Assembly: GCF_947648125.1 (NCBI RefSeq)
Contig: NZ_CANSMR010000029.1
Span: forward strand, 1 to 64,000
Length of the DNA stretch: 64,000 nt
Origin: an uncultured Bradyrhizobium sp.
Lineage (GTDB): Bacteria > Pseudomonadota > Alphaproteobacteria > Rhizobiales > Xanthobacteraceae
Reading direction: 5' to 3'
The notes beneath the pieces are model-generated. The model searched no databases. It worked only from the letters and a program-made list of their open reading frames with translations, and had not been told where the DNA came from. This document shows, in pieces, positions 25,611-42,106 of this stretch. Each line of letters starts with the position of its first letter. Within the stretch, counting starts at the first letter, position 1. Both the position numbers and the translations under genes were made by a program.

Positions 25611-27560
25611 TTAACCCGCGTGCGACCGCTCGCGGGTTGCACGCTTGAGCGCATCGATGTCGATCGCCGACGCGAGATGCTCGATCGAGACCGGCAACCG
25701 CCGTTTCCAGTTCGGATGCTCGTAGACGGTGCCGGGGATGTTCGGCTGCTCGACAATGCCGAGCAGGTCCTCCATCGAAACCGCCATCATCCGCGACCGC
25801 GTCCGTGCCATGAAGCTCACCACCGAATAGAAATCATTGTGGTGAATGTCGTGACGGCGCAGCACGTCGTCGAGATGGCCGAGCGCATCCCAGCGCCCCT
25901 GGTCGGTCTCGCCGGGATCGATCCCGAGCGCGCGCTTGGTCTTGAGATCGCTGAACGAGCGCCAGCCGGCATAGGTCGACAGGTCGTGGGTGTTGAACGT
26001 CACCAGCGCGTTCGGCAGATAATGGTCGGCGCTGCGGAACACGCCCTGGTCGTCGGTCTCGAACATCATCACGAGATAGGACCAGATGCCCCAACCGTTC
26101 ATCTGCTCGCGGAAGCCCGGAGGCACGGTGCCTAGGTCCTCGCCGATCACGACGCAGCGGCTCGCGACGCTTTCCTGCGCGGTCGCCGCCAGCAGCGCCT
26201 CGAACGGCATCAGCACATAGGCGCCATTGGCCGGACCGAAGCCGCGCGGCACGAGATAGAGCCGCTTCAGCCCGAAGGCGTGGTCGAGCCTGATCGCGCC
26301 GGCATGGTGCATCGAGGCGCGCAGCATCTGCCTGAACGGCTCGAACAAGCGCTGCTCGAGGCCCGCGGCATTGAAGCCGGCAAGCCCCCAGTCCTGGCCC
26401 GCGGTGTTGAGCGGATCCGGCGGCGCGCCGACGCCGAGATGGCGCGAGATCGCGGTCTGCTCATTCCAGGCGTCGAAGCCATCCGACTGCACGCCGACGG
26501 CAACGTCGAGATAGAGCCCGACCCGCATGCCGAGCTTGTGCGCGAGCGCCTGGCAGGCGCCGAGCTGCCGGTCCGCAGTCCATTGCACGAATTCGACGAA
26601 CTCGACCTCGGCGGCGGTGTCGCGCGCCCTGCGCAATTTCGTGCACGCCGCATCATCGGGCTGCCGCCAGTCGTCCGGCCATTCCCACCACGGCGTGTTG
26701 AATTTGTGCCGCATCACCTCGAAGCAGGCGAAGCGCGACAGCAGCACGCCCTGCTCCTTGCGATAAGCTTCGAAATCCTGCCAGCGGCCGAGGCCGGGAT
26801 TGGCCTTGAAGGCCGCGAAGGCCGCACGCAGCGCGGGCCATTTCAGCGCCGCGGCACCGACATAGTCGACCATGTCACGGCTGCGGAGTTGTGCCAGCGC
26901 GGCTTGCGCCTCGGCATCGATGTGGAATTCGGGAATCTTCGCGACGTCGATATAGAGCGCGTTGAGGAACAGCCGGCTGTTCGGCGAGTATGGACTGCAA
27001 TCGCCGGGCCGGTCATCGAACAGCGCGTGCAACGGATTGAGCCCGATGCCGTCGGCGCCGAGCCGATGGGCGAATTCGAGCAGACCCTGCAGATCGGTGA
27101 AGTCGCCGATGCCCCAGTTGCGCGCGGACCGTACGCCATAGAGCTGGACCGCGATCACCCAGCAGCGGTCGAACGCGCCGCCGAACGCCGCTTCCGGCGC
27201 CGCCAGGAACGGCAGCTCCTCGCTGCCCGATGCGTCCTTGAGCTGCAAGCGGTGCACGCCCTCGGGCAGGCCGGACGGCCACGTCACGCTCCGCTCATGC
27301 GCCTCGCCCTGTGCGAGCACCGCAGTGCCGTTCATGATCTTCCATTGCACCGGAAGCTGGGTCGTTTCCGAGAGCTGCGTCTGTCCGCCATGGCGGCCTC
27401 TGACGACCACGGGATCGGCGATGATCCGGCGCGGCGTCTGGGGCGGCAGCGCCGCGAGGATCGCCGTCAGCGCCTCGGGGGTTGTCACACGGCGGTGACC
27501 GCTCCCATCGATATACTCGGTCTGGATTCCCAGGGTCTGGGCTTTGGCGTAAAGATCCAT
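25611..27560 (-). CDS. malQ: 4-alpha-glucanotransferase (amylomaltase, GH77)
   Basis: A 649-residue protein with the GH77 signatures GIGDFTDLQGLLEFAHRLGA, the nucleophile region GAIRLDHAFGLKR and the acid/base region CVVIGEDLGTVPPGF. The N-terminal extension (about 130 residues) is typical of the proteobacterial long form. It transfers 1,4-glucan segments between maltodextrins and releases glucose, recycling the short chains made by GlgX/TreX. It is divergent from glgE across 203 bp containing three inverted repeats, and runs straight into the GH15 gene. No strong ribosome-binding site precedes the ATG. Confidence 0.93.
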   Translation of the reverse strand: MDLYAKAQTLGIQTEYIDGSGHRRVTTPEALTAILAALPPQTPRRIIADPVVVRGRHGGQTQLSETTQLPVQWKIMNGTAVLAQGEAHERSVTWPSGLPEGVHRLQLKDASGSEELPFLAAPEAAFGGAFDRCWVIAVQLYGVRSARNWGIGDFTDLQGLLEFAHRLGADGIGLNPLHALFDDRPGDCSPYSPNSRLFLNALYIDVAKIPEFHIDAEAQAALAQLRSRDMVDYVGAAALKWPALRAAFAAFKANPGLGRWQDFEAYRKEQGVLLSRFACFEVMRHKFNTPWWEWPDDWRQPDDAACTKLRRARDTAAEVEFVEFVQWTADRQLGACQALAHKLGMRVGLYLDVAVGVQSDGFDAWNEQTAISRHLGVGAPPDPLNTAGQDWGLAGFNAAGLEQRLFEPFRQMLRASMHHAGAIRLDHAFGLKRLYLVPRGFGPANGAYVLMPFEALLAATAQESVASRCVVIGEDLGTVPPGFREQMNGWGIWSYLVMMFETDDQGVFRSADHYLPNALVTFNTHDLSTYAGWRSFSDLKTKRALGIDPGETDQGRWDALGHLDDVLRRHDIHHNDFYSVVSFMARTRSRMMAVSMEDLLGIVEQPNIPGTVYEHPNWKRRLPVSIEHLASAIDIDALKRATRERSHAG

Positions 27561-27578
27561 TCGGCACGCTGCCTGCTC

Positions 27579-27732
27579 GCAACGGTATTGGGATCGTTGC
27601 TAAATTGTACAGATACGGGAAAGGGATAGTTGATGTTCAACGCTCTACCCTATCCAGCGTTCCCACCGGGAACCATTGCCCGGCGAGCGGCTTTCTATAT
27701 GGGTCTGGCGTGCCTCCTTCCCGGCGCCGGGA
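27579..27732. promoter_or_regulatory. Inverted repeats in the malQ/glgE divergent promoter region
   Basis: Three symmetric sites lie between the divergent starts: GCAACG-N10-CGTTGC (27579-27600), GTTCCC-ACC-GGGAAC (27659-27673) and the 14-bp palindrome TCCCGGCGCCGGGA (27719-27732). Any could be an operator for a sugar-responsive repressor or an RNA stem; no known consensus was matched. Confidence 0.35.
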
Positions 27733-27763
27733 CTTCATTTGCCTATTCAATGGCGGCATCACC

Positions 27764-29713
27764 GTGAACAAAACCGCCCGGCCTGTCGAGAGTGCCAACG
27801 GCACTTTTCATATCACCGATGTCTATCCGTCGGTTGATGGCGGCCGTTTTGCAGTCAAGCGCATCGCGGGCGAACCTGTCGAGGTGTGGGCCGACGTCTA
27901 CCGTGACGGCCATGATGTGATCGCAGCAGCATTGGTGTGGCGACATGAGGGCGACGGCGAATGGCAACACGCGCCGATGGCGCTGCACAGCGACGACCGC
28001 TGGGGCGGCGCCTTCGTGCCCGACCGGCCCGGCCGCTACAGCTTCGCGATCGAGGCCTGGACCGACGAATTCGCCAGCTGGCGGCAACGCTTCGAGCAGA
28101 AGCAGCGCGATGGCGGCGACCACACGCTGGATGCGATCGAAGGCGCGGGCATGCTGACCCGGGCGCAAGCCGGCGGCCCGGCCGCGGCCGCAATCATCAT
28201 CAGGCAGTGCGAAATCTTCCTGCAGACCGGCGAGCCGGGCGCGCTGCTCGCGCCCGAGTTGCGTGAGGCGATGGCCGGCAGCCAGTTTCGCCGCGACCTG
28301 ATGCGATCGCAGCTTTATCCCCTGACTGCCGACCGGCCGCGGGCGCGTAGCGGCGCCTGGTACCAGATGTTTCCGCGCAGCCAGGGCAAGACGCCGGGCG
28401 TTCACGCGACCTTCAACGACTGCATCGCGCGGCTGCCCGATATCGCGGCGATGGGCTTCGACGTCGTGCTGCTGGCGCCGATCCACCCGATCGGGCGGAC
28501 CCATCGCAAGGGCCGCAACAATGCCGCCATCGCGCAGCCAGGCGATCCCGGCAGCCCCTACGCGATCGGCGCGGCGGAGGGCGGCCACGATGCCGTGCAT
28601 CCGGAGCTCGGCACGCTCGACGACTTCCGCGCCTTCGTGGCGGCATGCCAGGCCCACGGCCTCGAGGTCGCGCTCGATTTCGTCGTGCAATGCTCGCCCG
28701 ATCATCCCTGGCTGACCGCGCATCCGGAATGGTTCAAGCGGCGTCCGGACGGATCGATGCGCACGGCCGAACATCCGCCGCAGCGCTGGGACGATGTCGT
28801 CAATCCGGATTTCGGATCCGAAGATGCCGCCGCGCTGTGGCGCGCGCTGCGCGATGTCGTGCTGTTCTGGGTCGAGCAGGGCGTGAAAATCTTCCGGGTC
28901 GACAATCCGCACACCAAGCCGCTGGCATTCTGGGAATGGCTGATCCGCGAGGTGCAGGATCGCGATCCGGACGTGCTGTTCCTCTCGGAAGCCTTCGCCC
29001 GGCCGAAATTGATGAAGGGTCTCGCCAAGCTCGGCTTCACGCAATCCTATAGTTACTTCACCTGGCGTACGCAGCGTTCCGAGCTCGAACAGTATCTCGG
29101 CGAGTTGATATCCTATCCCGATCGCGACTTCTTTCGGCCGAATTTCTTCGTCAACACACCCGACATCCTGCCCTTCCACCTGCAAAGCGGCGAATCCTGG
29201 ATGTTCAAGTCGCGTCTCGCGCTGGCCGCGACGCTTTCAAGCAGCTACGGCATCACTAGCGGCTTCGAACTGCTCGAGCACACGCCGGTGCCCGGCCGCG
29301 AGGCCTATCTCAACTCCGAGAAATACGAGATCAGGGTTCGCGACTGGGATCAGGTCGGGAACATCAAGCCCTATATCGCAGCCCTCAACCAAATCAGGCG
29401 CGGCAATCCGGCCCTGCAACAATTCGCCGATCTGCGCTTTATCAATATCGATGACGGCGGCGTGATCGGATTCGTCAAGGAGGCGGCCGATCAGGGCAAT
29501 GTGATCGCGGCCGCGATTGCATTGTCGCTCGAGCCGCGAGAGGTCTGGCTTCCGCTCGGCGACGTTGTGGCCGGCCGCGGCGATGCCCGCCGCCCCGTCA
29601 CCGCCGTGGAAGACCTTGTCACCGGCGAGCGTCATGCGCTCGAATGGGGAGGCATCCGCCTACGTCTAGATCCTGCGCGCGATCCCGCGTTGCTGCTGCG
29701 CTGTGTCGCCTGA
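27764..29713 (+). CDS. glgE: Maltosyltransferase GlgE (alpha-1,4-glucan:maltose-1-phosphate)
   Basis: A 649-residue GH13_3 enzyme. I start it at the GTG at 27764 (GTGAACAAAACC) because coding signal begins there; the site upstream is weak. The N-terminal beta domain spans about 1-110, with a helical insertion to about 190. The catalytic barrel starts at SGAWYQMFPRSQG. Expected catalytic residues are Asp380 (KIFRVDNPHTKP) and Glu409 (VLFLSEAFARP). The enzyme extends alpha-glucan two glucose units at a time from maltose-1-phosphate, releasing phosphate. The next gene encodes both enzymes that make that donor; stop and next start are 10 bp apart. Confidence 0.95.
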   Translation: MNKTARPVESANGTFHITDVYPSVDGGRFAVKRIAGEPVEVWADVYRDGHDVIAAALVWRHEGDGEWQHAPMALHSDDRWGGAFVPDRPGRYSFAIEAWTDEFASWRQRFEQKQRDGGDHTLDAIEGAGMLTRAQAGGPAAAAIIIRQCEIFLQTGEPGALLAPELREAMAGSQFRRDLMRSQLYPLTADRPRARSGAWYQMFPRSQGKTPGVHATFNDCIARLPDIAAMGFDVVLLAPIHPIGRTHRKGRNNAAIAQPGDPGSPYAIGAAEGGHDAVHPELGTLDDFRAFVAACQAHGLEVALDFVVQCSPDHPWLTAHPEWFKRRPDGSMRTAEHPPQRWDDVVNPDFGSEDAAALWRALRDVVLFWVEQGVKIFRVDNPHTKPLAFWEWLIREVQDRDPDVLFLSEAFARPKLMKGLAKLGFTQSYSYFTWRTQRSELEQYLGELISYPDRDFFRPNFFVNTPDILPFHLQSGESWMFKSRLALAATLSSSYGITSGFELLEHTPVPGREAYLNSEKYEIRVRDWDQVGNIKPYIAALNQIRRGNPALQQFADLRFINIDDGGVIGFVKEAADQGNVIAAAIALSLEPREVWLPLGDVVAGRGDARRPVTAVEDLVTGERHALEWGGIRLRLDPARDPALLLRCVA

Positions 29714-29723
29714 AGGAGCCGTC

Positions 29724-33025
<3,302 letters not shown>

Positions 33026-33029
<4 letters not shown>

Positions 33030-35173
33030 CCAAACTGCCCGCCGAGGCCTATGCCATCATCGAGGGCCGCCACTCCGATCCGTTCCACTATCTCGGCCTC
33101 CACGCCGAGGGGGATCGCAAAGTCGTGCGCGCCTTCCTGCCCGATGCCAGCAATGTCGAGGCGATCGGGGAGCATGGCGAGGCGGCGCCGCTGGCCAAGA
33201 TCCATGACGCCGGCCTGTTCGCAGGTCCCTTGCCGAACGGCTCGACGCGCTACCAGCTCCGCGCCCGCTTCGGCGACAACGTCGTCGAACTGGAGGATGC
33301 CTACCGCTTTCCGCCGATCCTGAGCGATTTCGATCTCTATCTGCTCGGCGAAGGCACGCATCTGCGCGTCTACGACACGCTCGGCGCCCATCCGATGACG
33401 CTCGACGGCGTCGACGGCATCGGCTTCGTGGTGCTGGCGCCGAATGCGCGGCGGGTCAGCGTGGTCGGCGACTTCAATTTCTGGGACGGCAGGCGTCATC
33501 CGATGCGGGTGCGCGGCCCGGGCTATTGGGAGCTGTTCATCCCGCGCGCACGCGTCGGCGACCACTACAAGTTCGAGATCATCGGGCGCAACGGCCAGCA
33601 TCTGCCGCTGAAGTCCGATCCGCTGGCGTTCGCCGCCGAGGTGCGTCCGAAGACCGCTTCGATCGTGATCGACGAGCGCAAGATCCCGCATCCGCGCCCG
33701 GCGCCCGATCGCGTCAACGCGCTGAGCTCGCCGATGTCGATCTACGAGGTTCACCTCGGCTCGTGGCGCCGCAAAGGCCGCAATGAGTGGCTGACCTATC
33801 GCGAGATGGCGGAGCAGCTTCCGGCCTACGCCAGCGACATGGGCTTCACCCATATCGAATTCCTGCCCATCACCGAGCATCCGTTCGACGGCTCCTGGGG
33901 CTATCAGCCGACCGGCATGTTCGCGCCGACCAGCCGCTTCGGCTCGCCCGATGATTTCGCCGCCTTGATCGACGCCTGCCACGGCGCCGGGCTCGCCGTG
34001 CTGCTCGACTGGGTCCCCGGACATTTCCCCGACGATCCGCATGGTCTCGGCAATTTCGATGGCACCGCGCTCTACGAGCACGCCAACCCGTTGCAGGGCC
34101 GCCACCTCGACTGGGGCACGCTGATCTACAATTACGGGCGCACCGAGGTCACCAACTTCCTGGTGTCGAACGCGCTGTTCTGGCTCGATCGCTACGGCAT
34201 CGACGGGCTGCGCGTCGATGCCGTCGCCTCGATGCTCTATCTCGACTACAGCCGCCCCGCCGGCGGCTGGATCCCGAACAAATATGGCGGCCGGGAGAAC
34301 ATCGAGGCGATCGACTTCCTGCGCCGCTTCAACACCGAGCTGTTCGCGCATTTTCCGCAGGCGACGACGGCGGCGGAGGAATCCACGGCGTGGCCGCAAG
34401 TATCGCGGCCGGTCGAATATGGCGGGCTCGGCTTCGGCTACAAGTGGAATATGGGCTGGATGCACGACACGCTGAAATACATCGGCAAGGATCCCATCCA
34501 CCGCAAATTCCATCACGGCGACATCCTGTTCGGCCTGCACTACGCCTTCTCGGAGAACTTCATCCTGCCGCTGTCCCACGACGAGGTCGTGCACGGCAAG
34601 CGCTCGATCCTCGGCCGCATGCCCGGCGACGACTGGCAGCGCTTCGCCAATCTGCGCGCCTATTACAGCTTCTTGTTCGGGCATCCCGGCAAGAAGCTGA
34701 TGTTCATGGGCTGCGAGTTCGGCCAGGAGCGCGAATGGAATCACGACCACTCGATCGATTGGCATTTGCTGCAACAGCCGAGGCACAGCGGCATCCAGAA
34801 TCTGGTCCGCGACCTCAACCGGCTCTATCGCGCGCTGCCGGCGCTGCACGAGCTCGACTGCGAGCAGGCCGGCTTCGAATGGGTCATCACCAACGACGCC
34901 AACAACAATGTGTTCGGCTGGATCCGCAAGGGCAATGATGCGCGCGGCCGCTGCCTCGTGGTCCTGAACTTCTCGCCCAACGTCTATCGCAACTATCGCG
35001 TCCGCGTACCGTTCGCGGGCAAGTGGCACGAGGTGTTCAACTCGGATTCCTCGCATTACGGCGGCACCAATGTCGGCAATATCGGCGAGGTCCGCGCCTC
35101 GGAGGGCGCCACGCCCGAGCTAAGCCTGACCATTCCGCCGCTGGCAGCGATCTTCCTCGTACCGGAAAGCTGA
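33026..35173 (+). CDS. glgB: 1,4-alpha-glucan branching enzyme
   Basis: A 715-residue GH13_9 enzyme whose ATG overlaps the treS stop. Tandem CBM48-type beta-sandwich domains occupy about 1-210. The barrel shows EVHLGSWRR, the nucleophile Asp398 in [16 protein letters not shown], the acid Glu451 in [10 protein letters not shown], and [12 protein letters not shown]. It makes alpha-1,6 branches in the glucan produced by GlgE. The two N-terminal modules mark the long class I branching enzyme. Confidence 0.96.
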
Positions 35174-35176
35174 TTC

Positions 35177-37245
<2,069 letters not shown>

Positions 37246-37249
<4 letters not shown>

Positions 37250-39000
37250 GCAGCGCGCAGCACTTCGGACCCGAACTGACCGCTGACGGCGCGCGCTTCC
37301 GGCTCTGGGCGCCGGCGGCCAAGCGCGTCGACCTCCTGCTCGACAAGCCGCATGTGCTCACGCGCGATGCCGCCGGCTGGTACGTCGGCGAGATTGCCGG
37401 CGCGCGCGCGGGCACGCGCTACCAATTCCGCATCGACGACGACGTCGATGTGCCGGATCCAGCCTCCGCGTTCCAGCCGGACGACGTGTTCGGCCCTAGC
37501 GAGGTGATCGATCACGCAGCGTTCAAATGGCGCGCGACCGACTGGCGCGGCCGTCCCTGGCATGAGGCCGTCATTCTCGAGGCCCATGTCGGGACCTTCA
37601 CGCCGGAGGGCACCTACCGCGCCATGATCGACAAGCTCGATCATCTGGTGGCAACCGGCATCACCGCGCTCGAGCTGATGCCGCTGGCGGACTTCGCAGG
37701 CAAGCGCAACTGGGGTTATGACGGCGTGCTGTGGTACGCGCCCGACAGCGCCTATGGCCGCCCCGAAGACCTCAAGGCCCTGATCGACGAGGCGCATCTG
37801 CGCGGGCTGATGGTGATGCTCGACGTGGTCTACAACCATTTCGGACCCGAGGGGAATTACCTCGGCCGCTATGCGCCCACCTTCTTCAGCGACGCGCATA
37901 CGCCATGGGGCAGCGCGATCGATTATCGCGTGCCCGAGGTGCGCGCGTTTGCGATCGGCAGCGTGGTCAGCTGGCTGCGCGACTATCGTTTCGACGGGCT
38001 GCGGTTCGACGCGGTCAACACCATCGTCGAAGCCGGCGAAATCTCCATCCTGCATGACTTCAGCAAGGCTGCCGGCAAGCTCGCCATGGAGACCGGCCGG
38101 CAGATCAACCTCGTGCTCGAGAACGGCGACAACATTGCAAGCCTGCTCGATGCCGCCGAAGACCCGCCGCGCGGCAAATTCCGCGGCCAGTGGAACGACG
38201 ACTATCATCACGCCTGGCATGTGCTGCTGACCGGAGAAACCCAGGGCTACTACGGCGACTACCGCGCGCCGAAGCAGGACCTCGCACGAGCGCTGTCGTC
38301 TGGCTACATCTACCAGGGCGAAGTCTCGGCGTTTTGGGGCGGCAAGGCCCGCGGCGAGCCGAGCGGCGCGCTGTCGCCAACCTGCTTCATCAACTTCCTG
38401 CAGAACCACGACCAGATCGGCAACCGGCCGCTCGGCGATCGTCTCGAGAGCGTTGCAAAGCCGGAGGCGATCGAGGCGACGCTGGCGGTCACGCTGATCG
38501 CGCCGACCACGCCGTTGCTGTTCATGGGCGAGGAATGGGGCGCGACGACGCCCTTCCCGTTCTTCTGCGATTTCAAGGGCGACCTCGCCAACGCCGTCCG
38601 CGCCGGGCGACGCAAGGAATTCGCCTGGGCCTATGCCAAATATGGCGACGACATTCCCGACCCGCTTGCCGAGGCGACGGCACGATCGGCCGTGCTCGAC
38701 TGGGCGGCGCTTGGCCACGATCCCGCCCGCGCACGACTCGCGCTGGTGCGCGACCTGCTCGCCGTGCGCCAGCGCGAGATCACGCCGCACCTCATCGGGG
38801 CACGCTTCGGAGGTGACCGCGTCACGGGCGATCTCTTGACCGCGCATTGGCGGATGGGCGACGGCCGCACGCTGTGGCTGGCGGCCAATCTGTCGGATCG
38901 GGATATCACCGGCGCAACGGAAGCGAAGGGAACTGCGATCTGGGGCGCCGCGTTGTCGAGCGACCTCCCCGGCTGGGCGGTGCGCTGGCACATCGGATAG
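37246..39000 (+). CDS. treZ: Malto-oligosyltrehalose trehalohydrolase
   Basis: A 584-residue GH13_10 enzyme overlapping glgX by 4 bp (ATGA). It opens FGPELTADGARFRLWAPAA (an N-terminal CBM48-like module), followed by VVYNHFGPEGNYLG, the nucleophile region GLRFDAVNTI, LVLENGDN with the acid Glu, and FLQNHDQIGNRPLGDR. It cleaves trehalose from the end of maltooligosyl-trehalose made by TreY. Its stop is four bases before treY. Confidence 0.96.
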
Positions 39001-39004
39001 CACA

Positions 39005-41788
39005 ATGCCTCCGGCGATCCCGATCGCGACCTACCGACTGCAACTCACTGCCGATTTCGACTTCGATGCCGCCGCCGCCGTGGCTCCGTATCTGAAGGCG
39101 CTCGGCATCAGTCATGTCTATGCCTCGCCGTTCATGAAGGCGCGCAAGGGCTCGACCCACGGCTATGACGTCGTCGACCACACCGAATTCAATCCGGAAC
39201 TCGGCGGCGAAGAAGGCTTTGCGCGGTTCAGCAATGCGCTGAAGCAGAGCGACCTTGGCCTGATCCTGGATTTCGTGCCGAACCATGTCGGCGTGCATTT
39301 TGCTGACAATCCGTGGTGGCTCGACGTGCTGGAATGGGGACCGGTCTCACCGCACGCGGTCTCCTTCGATATCGACTGGGACCTCTTGCCCTATCGCGCG
39401 CGCGGCGGCGTGCTGCTGCCGATCCTCGGCTCGTCCTACGGTCAGGCGCTGGAGCGCGGCGAGATCGAGCTGCGCTACGACGCGAGCGAAGGCAGCTTCT
39501 CCGCCTGGTATTTCGAGCACCGCCTGCCGATCGCGCCGGAGCGCTATGGCGAGGTGCTGCGGACCATCGTCCGTGAGGCCGGTGCGGACAACAGCACTGC
39601 CGGACGGGCGATGCTCGAACTCGCCGCCAGGTATCGCGGGCTACGTCACCCGAACCGCAACGAAGCGCCGGCCCTGAAGGCCGCGATCCAGGCGATCGAG
39701 GGCAGTGCCGAGATCATCGCGCGCGGGCTCGATGCCTATCGCACCAGTGAGGACCGGCCCACCCAGACGCTGGCGCTGCATCATCTTCTGGAACGCCAGC
39801 ACTACAAGCTCGGCCACTGGCGGCTTGCTTCCAGCGACATCAACTATCGTCGCTTCTTCGACGTCAACACCCTGGCCGGCCTCAGGGTCGAGGACGCCGC
39901 CACGTTCGAGGCGAGCCACAGTCTCGTGAAGCGGCTGATCGCGGAAGACCGGCTGCAGGGCCTGCGGCTCGACCATATCGACGGCCTGCGCGATCCCGCC
40001 CAATACTTCCAGCGCCTACGCCGCCTGATCCGTATCGCGCAGGGCGCCACGGCAAAGCCGTTCTACATGGTGATCGAGAAGATCCTCGGCGAGGACGAGA
40101 GGCTGACGAAATTCAGCGGCGTCCACGGCACCACCGGCTATGAATGGATGAACACGATCAGCCAGCTGCTGGTCGACGGCAGTGGGCTCGATCCGCTCAA
40201 CGAGATCTGGCGCCAGATCAGCAACCAGTCGCCGAACTTGACGCCGGTGCTGCGCGAGGCCAAGCGTCGTGTGCTGGAGACCTTGCTGACCAGCGAATTC
40301 ACCGTGCTGGCGCGGCTGCTCGCCCGCATTGCCAGCGGGCACTATTCGACCCGCGACTTCTCCGCCGACAGCCTGCGGCAGGCGCTTGAGCTCTATGTGC
40401 TGCACTTCCCGGTCTATCGCACCTATCTCACCGCCTCGGGACCAGCCGCGCATGACCGCGCGCTGATCAGCGTGACCATCGAGCGCGCCCGCGCCGACTG
40501 GTTCGCCGCCGACGAAGGCATCTTCGACTTCCTGCGCGATGCCCTGACTATGGACCTCCTGAAGCCCGGCCGGCCGCCGCACAGTGCGCCGCGGGTCCGG
40601 CGCTTCGCGCTGAAGGTGCAGCAATTCACCGGGCCGATGATGGCAAAGTCGCTGGAGGATACGACCTTCTATCGCTATCACCGCCTGCTCGCGCTGAACG
40701 AGGTCGGCGGCGATCCGGCGGCGAGCGCAATCGCGCCCGAGACCTTCCATACCATGATGCAGACCCGCGTCCGTGAATGGCCGCACGGCATGACGGCGAC
40801 CGCGACCCACGACACCAAGCGCGGCGAGGACGCCCGCGCCCGGATCATGGCGCTTGCGGAGATCCCCGGCGAATGGACCAGCGCAGTGGCGCGCTGGAAG
40901 GTTCTGAACGCGCCGCATCTGGAGCTCGACGGCGAGACGCGCGCCCCGTCGGCGACATTCGAATACATGCTGTACCAGGCCCTGCTCGGCGCCTGGGATC
41001 CGGATGACAAATCGCTGGTCGGGCGCATCCAGGCCTTTGCCCTGAAGGCCGCGCGCGAGGGCAAGCAGGAAACGAGCTGGCTCAATCCGCACGAGCCTTA
41101 CGAGGCGGGCGTGAAAACCTTCATCGCGCGGATCCTCGATCGCAAGGCCTCGCCGGAATTCCTCGATGCGCTGGAGACGCTGGCAGAGCGCACCGCGCTG
41201 ATCGGCGCGCTGAACTCGCTGAGCCAGATCACCCTGAAGGCGACGATGCCGGGCGTGCCGGACTTCTACCAGGGCACCGAAAGCTGGGATCTATCGCTGG
41301 TCGACCCCGACAACCGTCGTCCGGTCGACTTTGCCGCACGCGCGGAACTGCTCACCGCGCTGGAGGCGCCGGATTGGGAGGCACTGGCGCAGAGCTGGCG
41401 CGATGGCCGCCTGAAGTTCGCATGGACGCGGCATCTGCTGCGGCTGCGCAACGAGCTGCCCGAGGTCTTCACCAGCGGCGACTACCAGCCGCTCACGGTC
41501 AGCGGCCCACATCGCGATCATGTCATCACCTTCGCGCGGCGCCACGGCCGCGAGGCGATCATCGTCGCGGTGGCGAAATCATTTGCCCCGTTCACGCAGG
41601 GCGGACGGCACTGGCCGCGCGCTGAGGCGTTTGAAGGCGAGATCGACCTGACCGGATATGCACTCCCGGGTGGCGACAGCCGGATTCAGCTCTCGACGCT
41701 GTTCGCCAGACTGCCGGTCGCGGTGCTGAAGGCGAAGACCACGGCGGGCGCCAAGCACGCCGCTAGGCGTGTGCGCGCACACGGTTAG
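39005..41788 (+). CDS. treY: Malto-oligosyltrehalose synthase
   Basis: A 927-residue GH13_26 enzyme with the family start IATYRLQLTADFDFDAA, then HVYASPFMKARKGSTHGYDV, LDFVPNHVGVHFADNPWW, nucleophile Asp in LRLDHIDGLRDP, acid Glu in MVIEKILGEDE, and TATHDTKRGEDARAR. Length is normal, including the large helical insertion in the middle. It converts the reducing-end alpha-1,4 bond of a maltodextrin to the alpha,alpha-1,1 bond of trehalose. It is the last gene of the glgE to treY run and is convergent with the next gene, with only 9 bp between. Confidence 0.96.
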   Translation: MPPAIPIATYRLQLTADFDFDAAAAVAPYLKALGISHVYASPFMKARKGSTHGYDVVDHTEFNPELGGEEGFARFSNALKQSDLGLILDFVPNHVGVHFADNPWWLDVLEWGPVSPHAVSFDIDWDLLPYRARGGVLLPILGSSYGQALERGEIELRYDASEGSFSAWYFEHRLPIAPERYGEVLRTIVREAGADNSTAGRAMLELAARYRGLRHPNRNEAPALKAAIQAIEGSAEIIARGLDAYRTSEDRPTQTLALHHLLERQHYKLGHWRLASSDINYRRFFDVNTLAGLRVEDAATFEASHSLVKRLIAEDRLQGLRLDHIDGLRDPAQYFQRLRRLIRIAQGATAKPFYMVIEKILGEDERLTKFSGVHGTTGYEWMNTISQLLVDGSGLDPLNEIWRQISNQSPNLTPVLREAKRRVLETLLTSEFTVLARLLARIASGHYSTRDFSADSLRQALELYVLHFPVYRTYLTASGPAAHDRALISVTIERARADWFAADEGIFDFLRDALTMDLLKPGRPPHSAPRVRRFALKVQQFTGPMMAKSLEDTTFYRYHRLLALNEVGGDPAASAIAPETFHTMMQTRVREWPHGMTATATHDTKRGEDARARIMALAEIPGEWTSAVARWKVLNAPHLELDGETRAPSATFEYMLYQALLGAWDPDDKSLVGRIQAFALKAAREGKQETSWLNPHEPYEAGVKTFIARILDRKASPEFLDALETLAERTALIGALNSLSQITLKATMPGVPDFYQGTESWDLSLVDPDNRRPVDFAARAELLTALEAPDWEALAQSWRDGRLKFAWTRHLLRLRNELPEVFTSGDYQPLTVSGPHRDHVITFARRHGREAIIVAVAKSFAPFTQGGRHWPRAEAFEGEIDLTGYALPGGDSRIQLSTLFARLPVAVLKAKTTAGAKHAARRVRAHG

Positions 41789-41797
41789 CGTCGCGCG

Positions 41798-42106
41798 TCA
41801 GCGCTTGGTCAGCAGCAACTGCCCGCTCTTCTGAATGGCTACCTGCGCGACTTCGGCGAAGCGTTGCAGCAGCCACGGCAGCGTCACCTCCAGGCGCACA
41901 TGGCTATCCTCGACATCGAGATGTCCGGCCGCGACCTGCCCCAGCGCGCGGACGCGGAAGCTCATGCGGTTATTCTCCCAGCGCTCTTCGTCGACGCTCA
42001 TGACAGGCACGTTCGCCGCTGCGCGCGACAGGCCTGTTTTCAGGCGGCGCATCGCTTCGTCGCGGCCGAGGCTGTGGGGAATCGAGACAATCAGCGGAGC
42101 CGACAT
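41798..42106 (-). CDS. Polyhydroxyalkanoic acid system family protein
   Basis: A 102-residue protein beginning MSAPLIVSIPHSLGRDEAMRR. I use the ATG at 42106 because GGAGGAG lies nine bases upstream; the longer frame would start inside that site. The sequence fits the small PHA-system family (PHA_gran_rgn): conserved IPHSLGRDEA..RL at the N-terminus and a C-terminal VTLPWLLQRFAEVAQ helix. Such proteins sit near PHA genes in some genomes, though none is in this window. It is convergent with treY. Confidence 0.75.
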   Translation of the reverse strand: MSAPLIVSIPHSLGRDEAMRRLKTGLSRAAANVPVMSVDEERWENNRMSFRVRALGQVAAGHLDVEDSHVRLEVTLPWLLQRFAEVAQVAIQKSGQLLLTKR

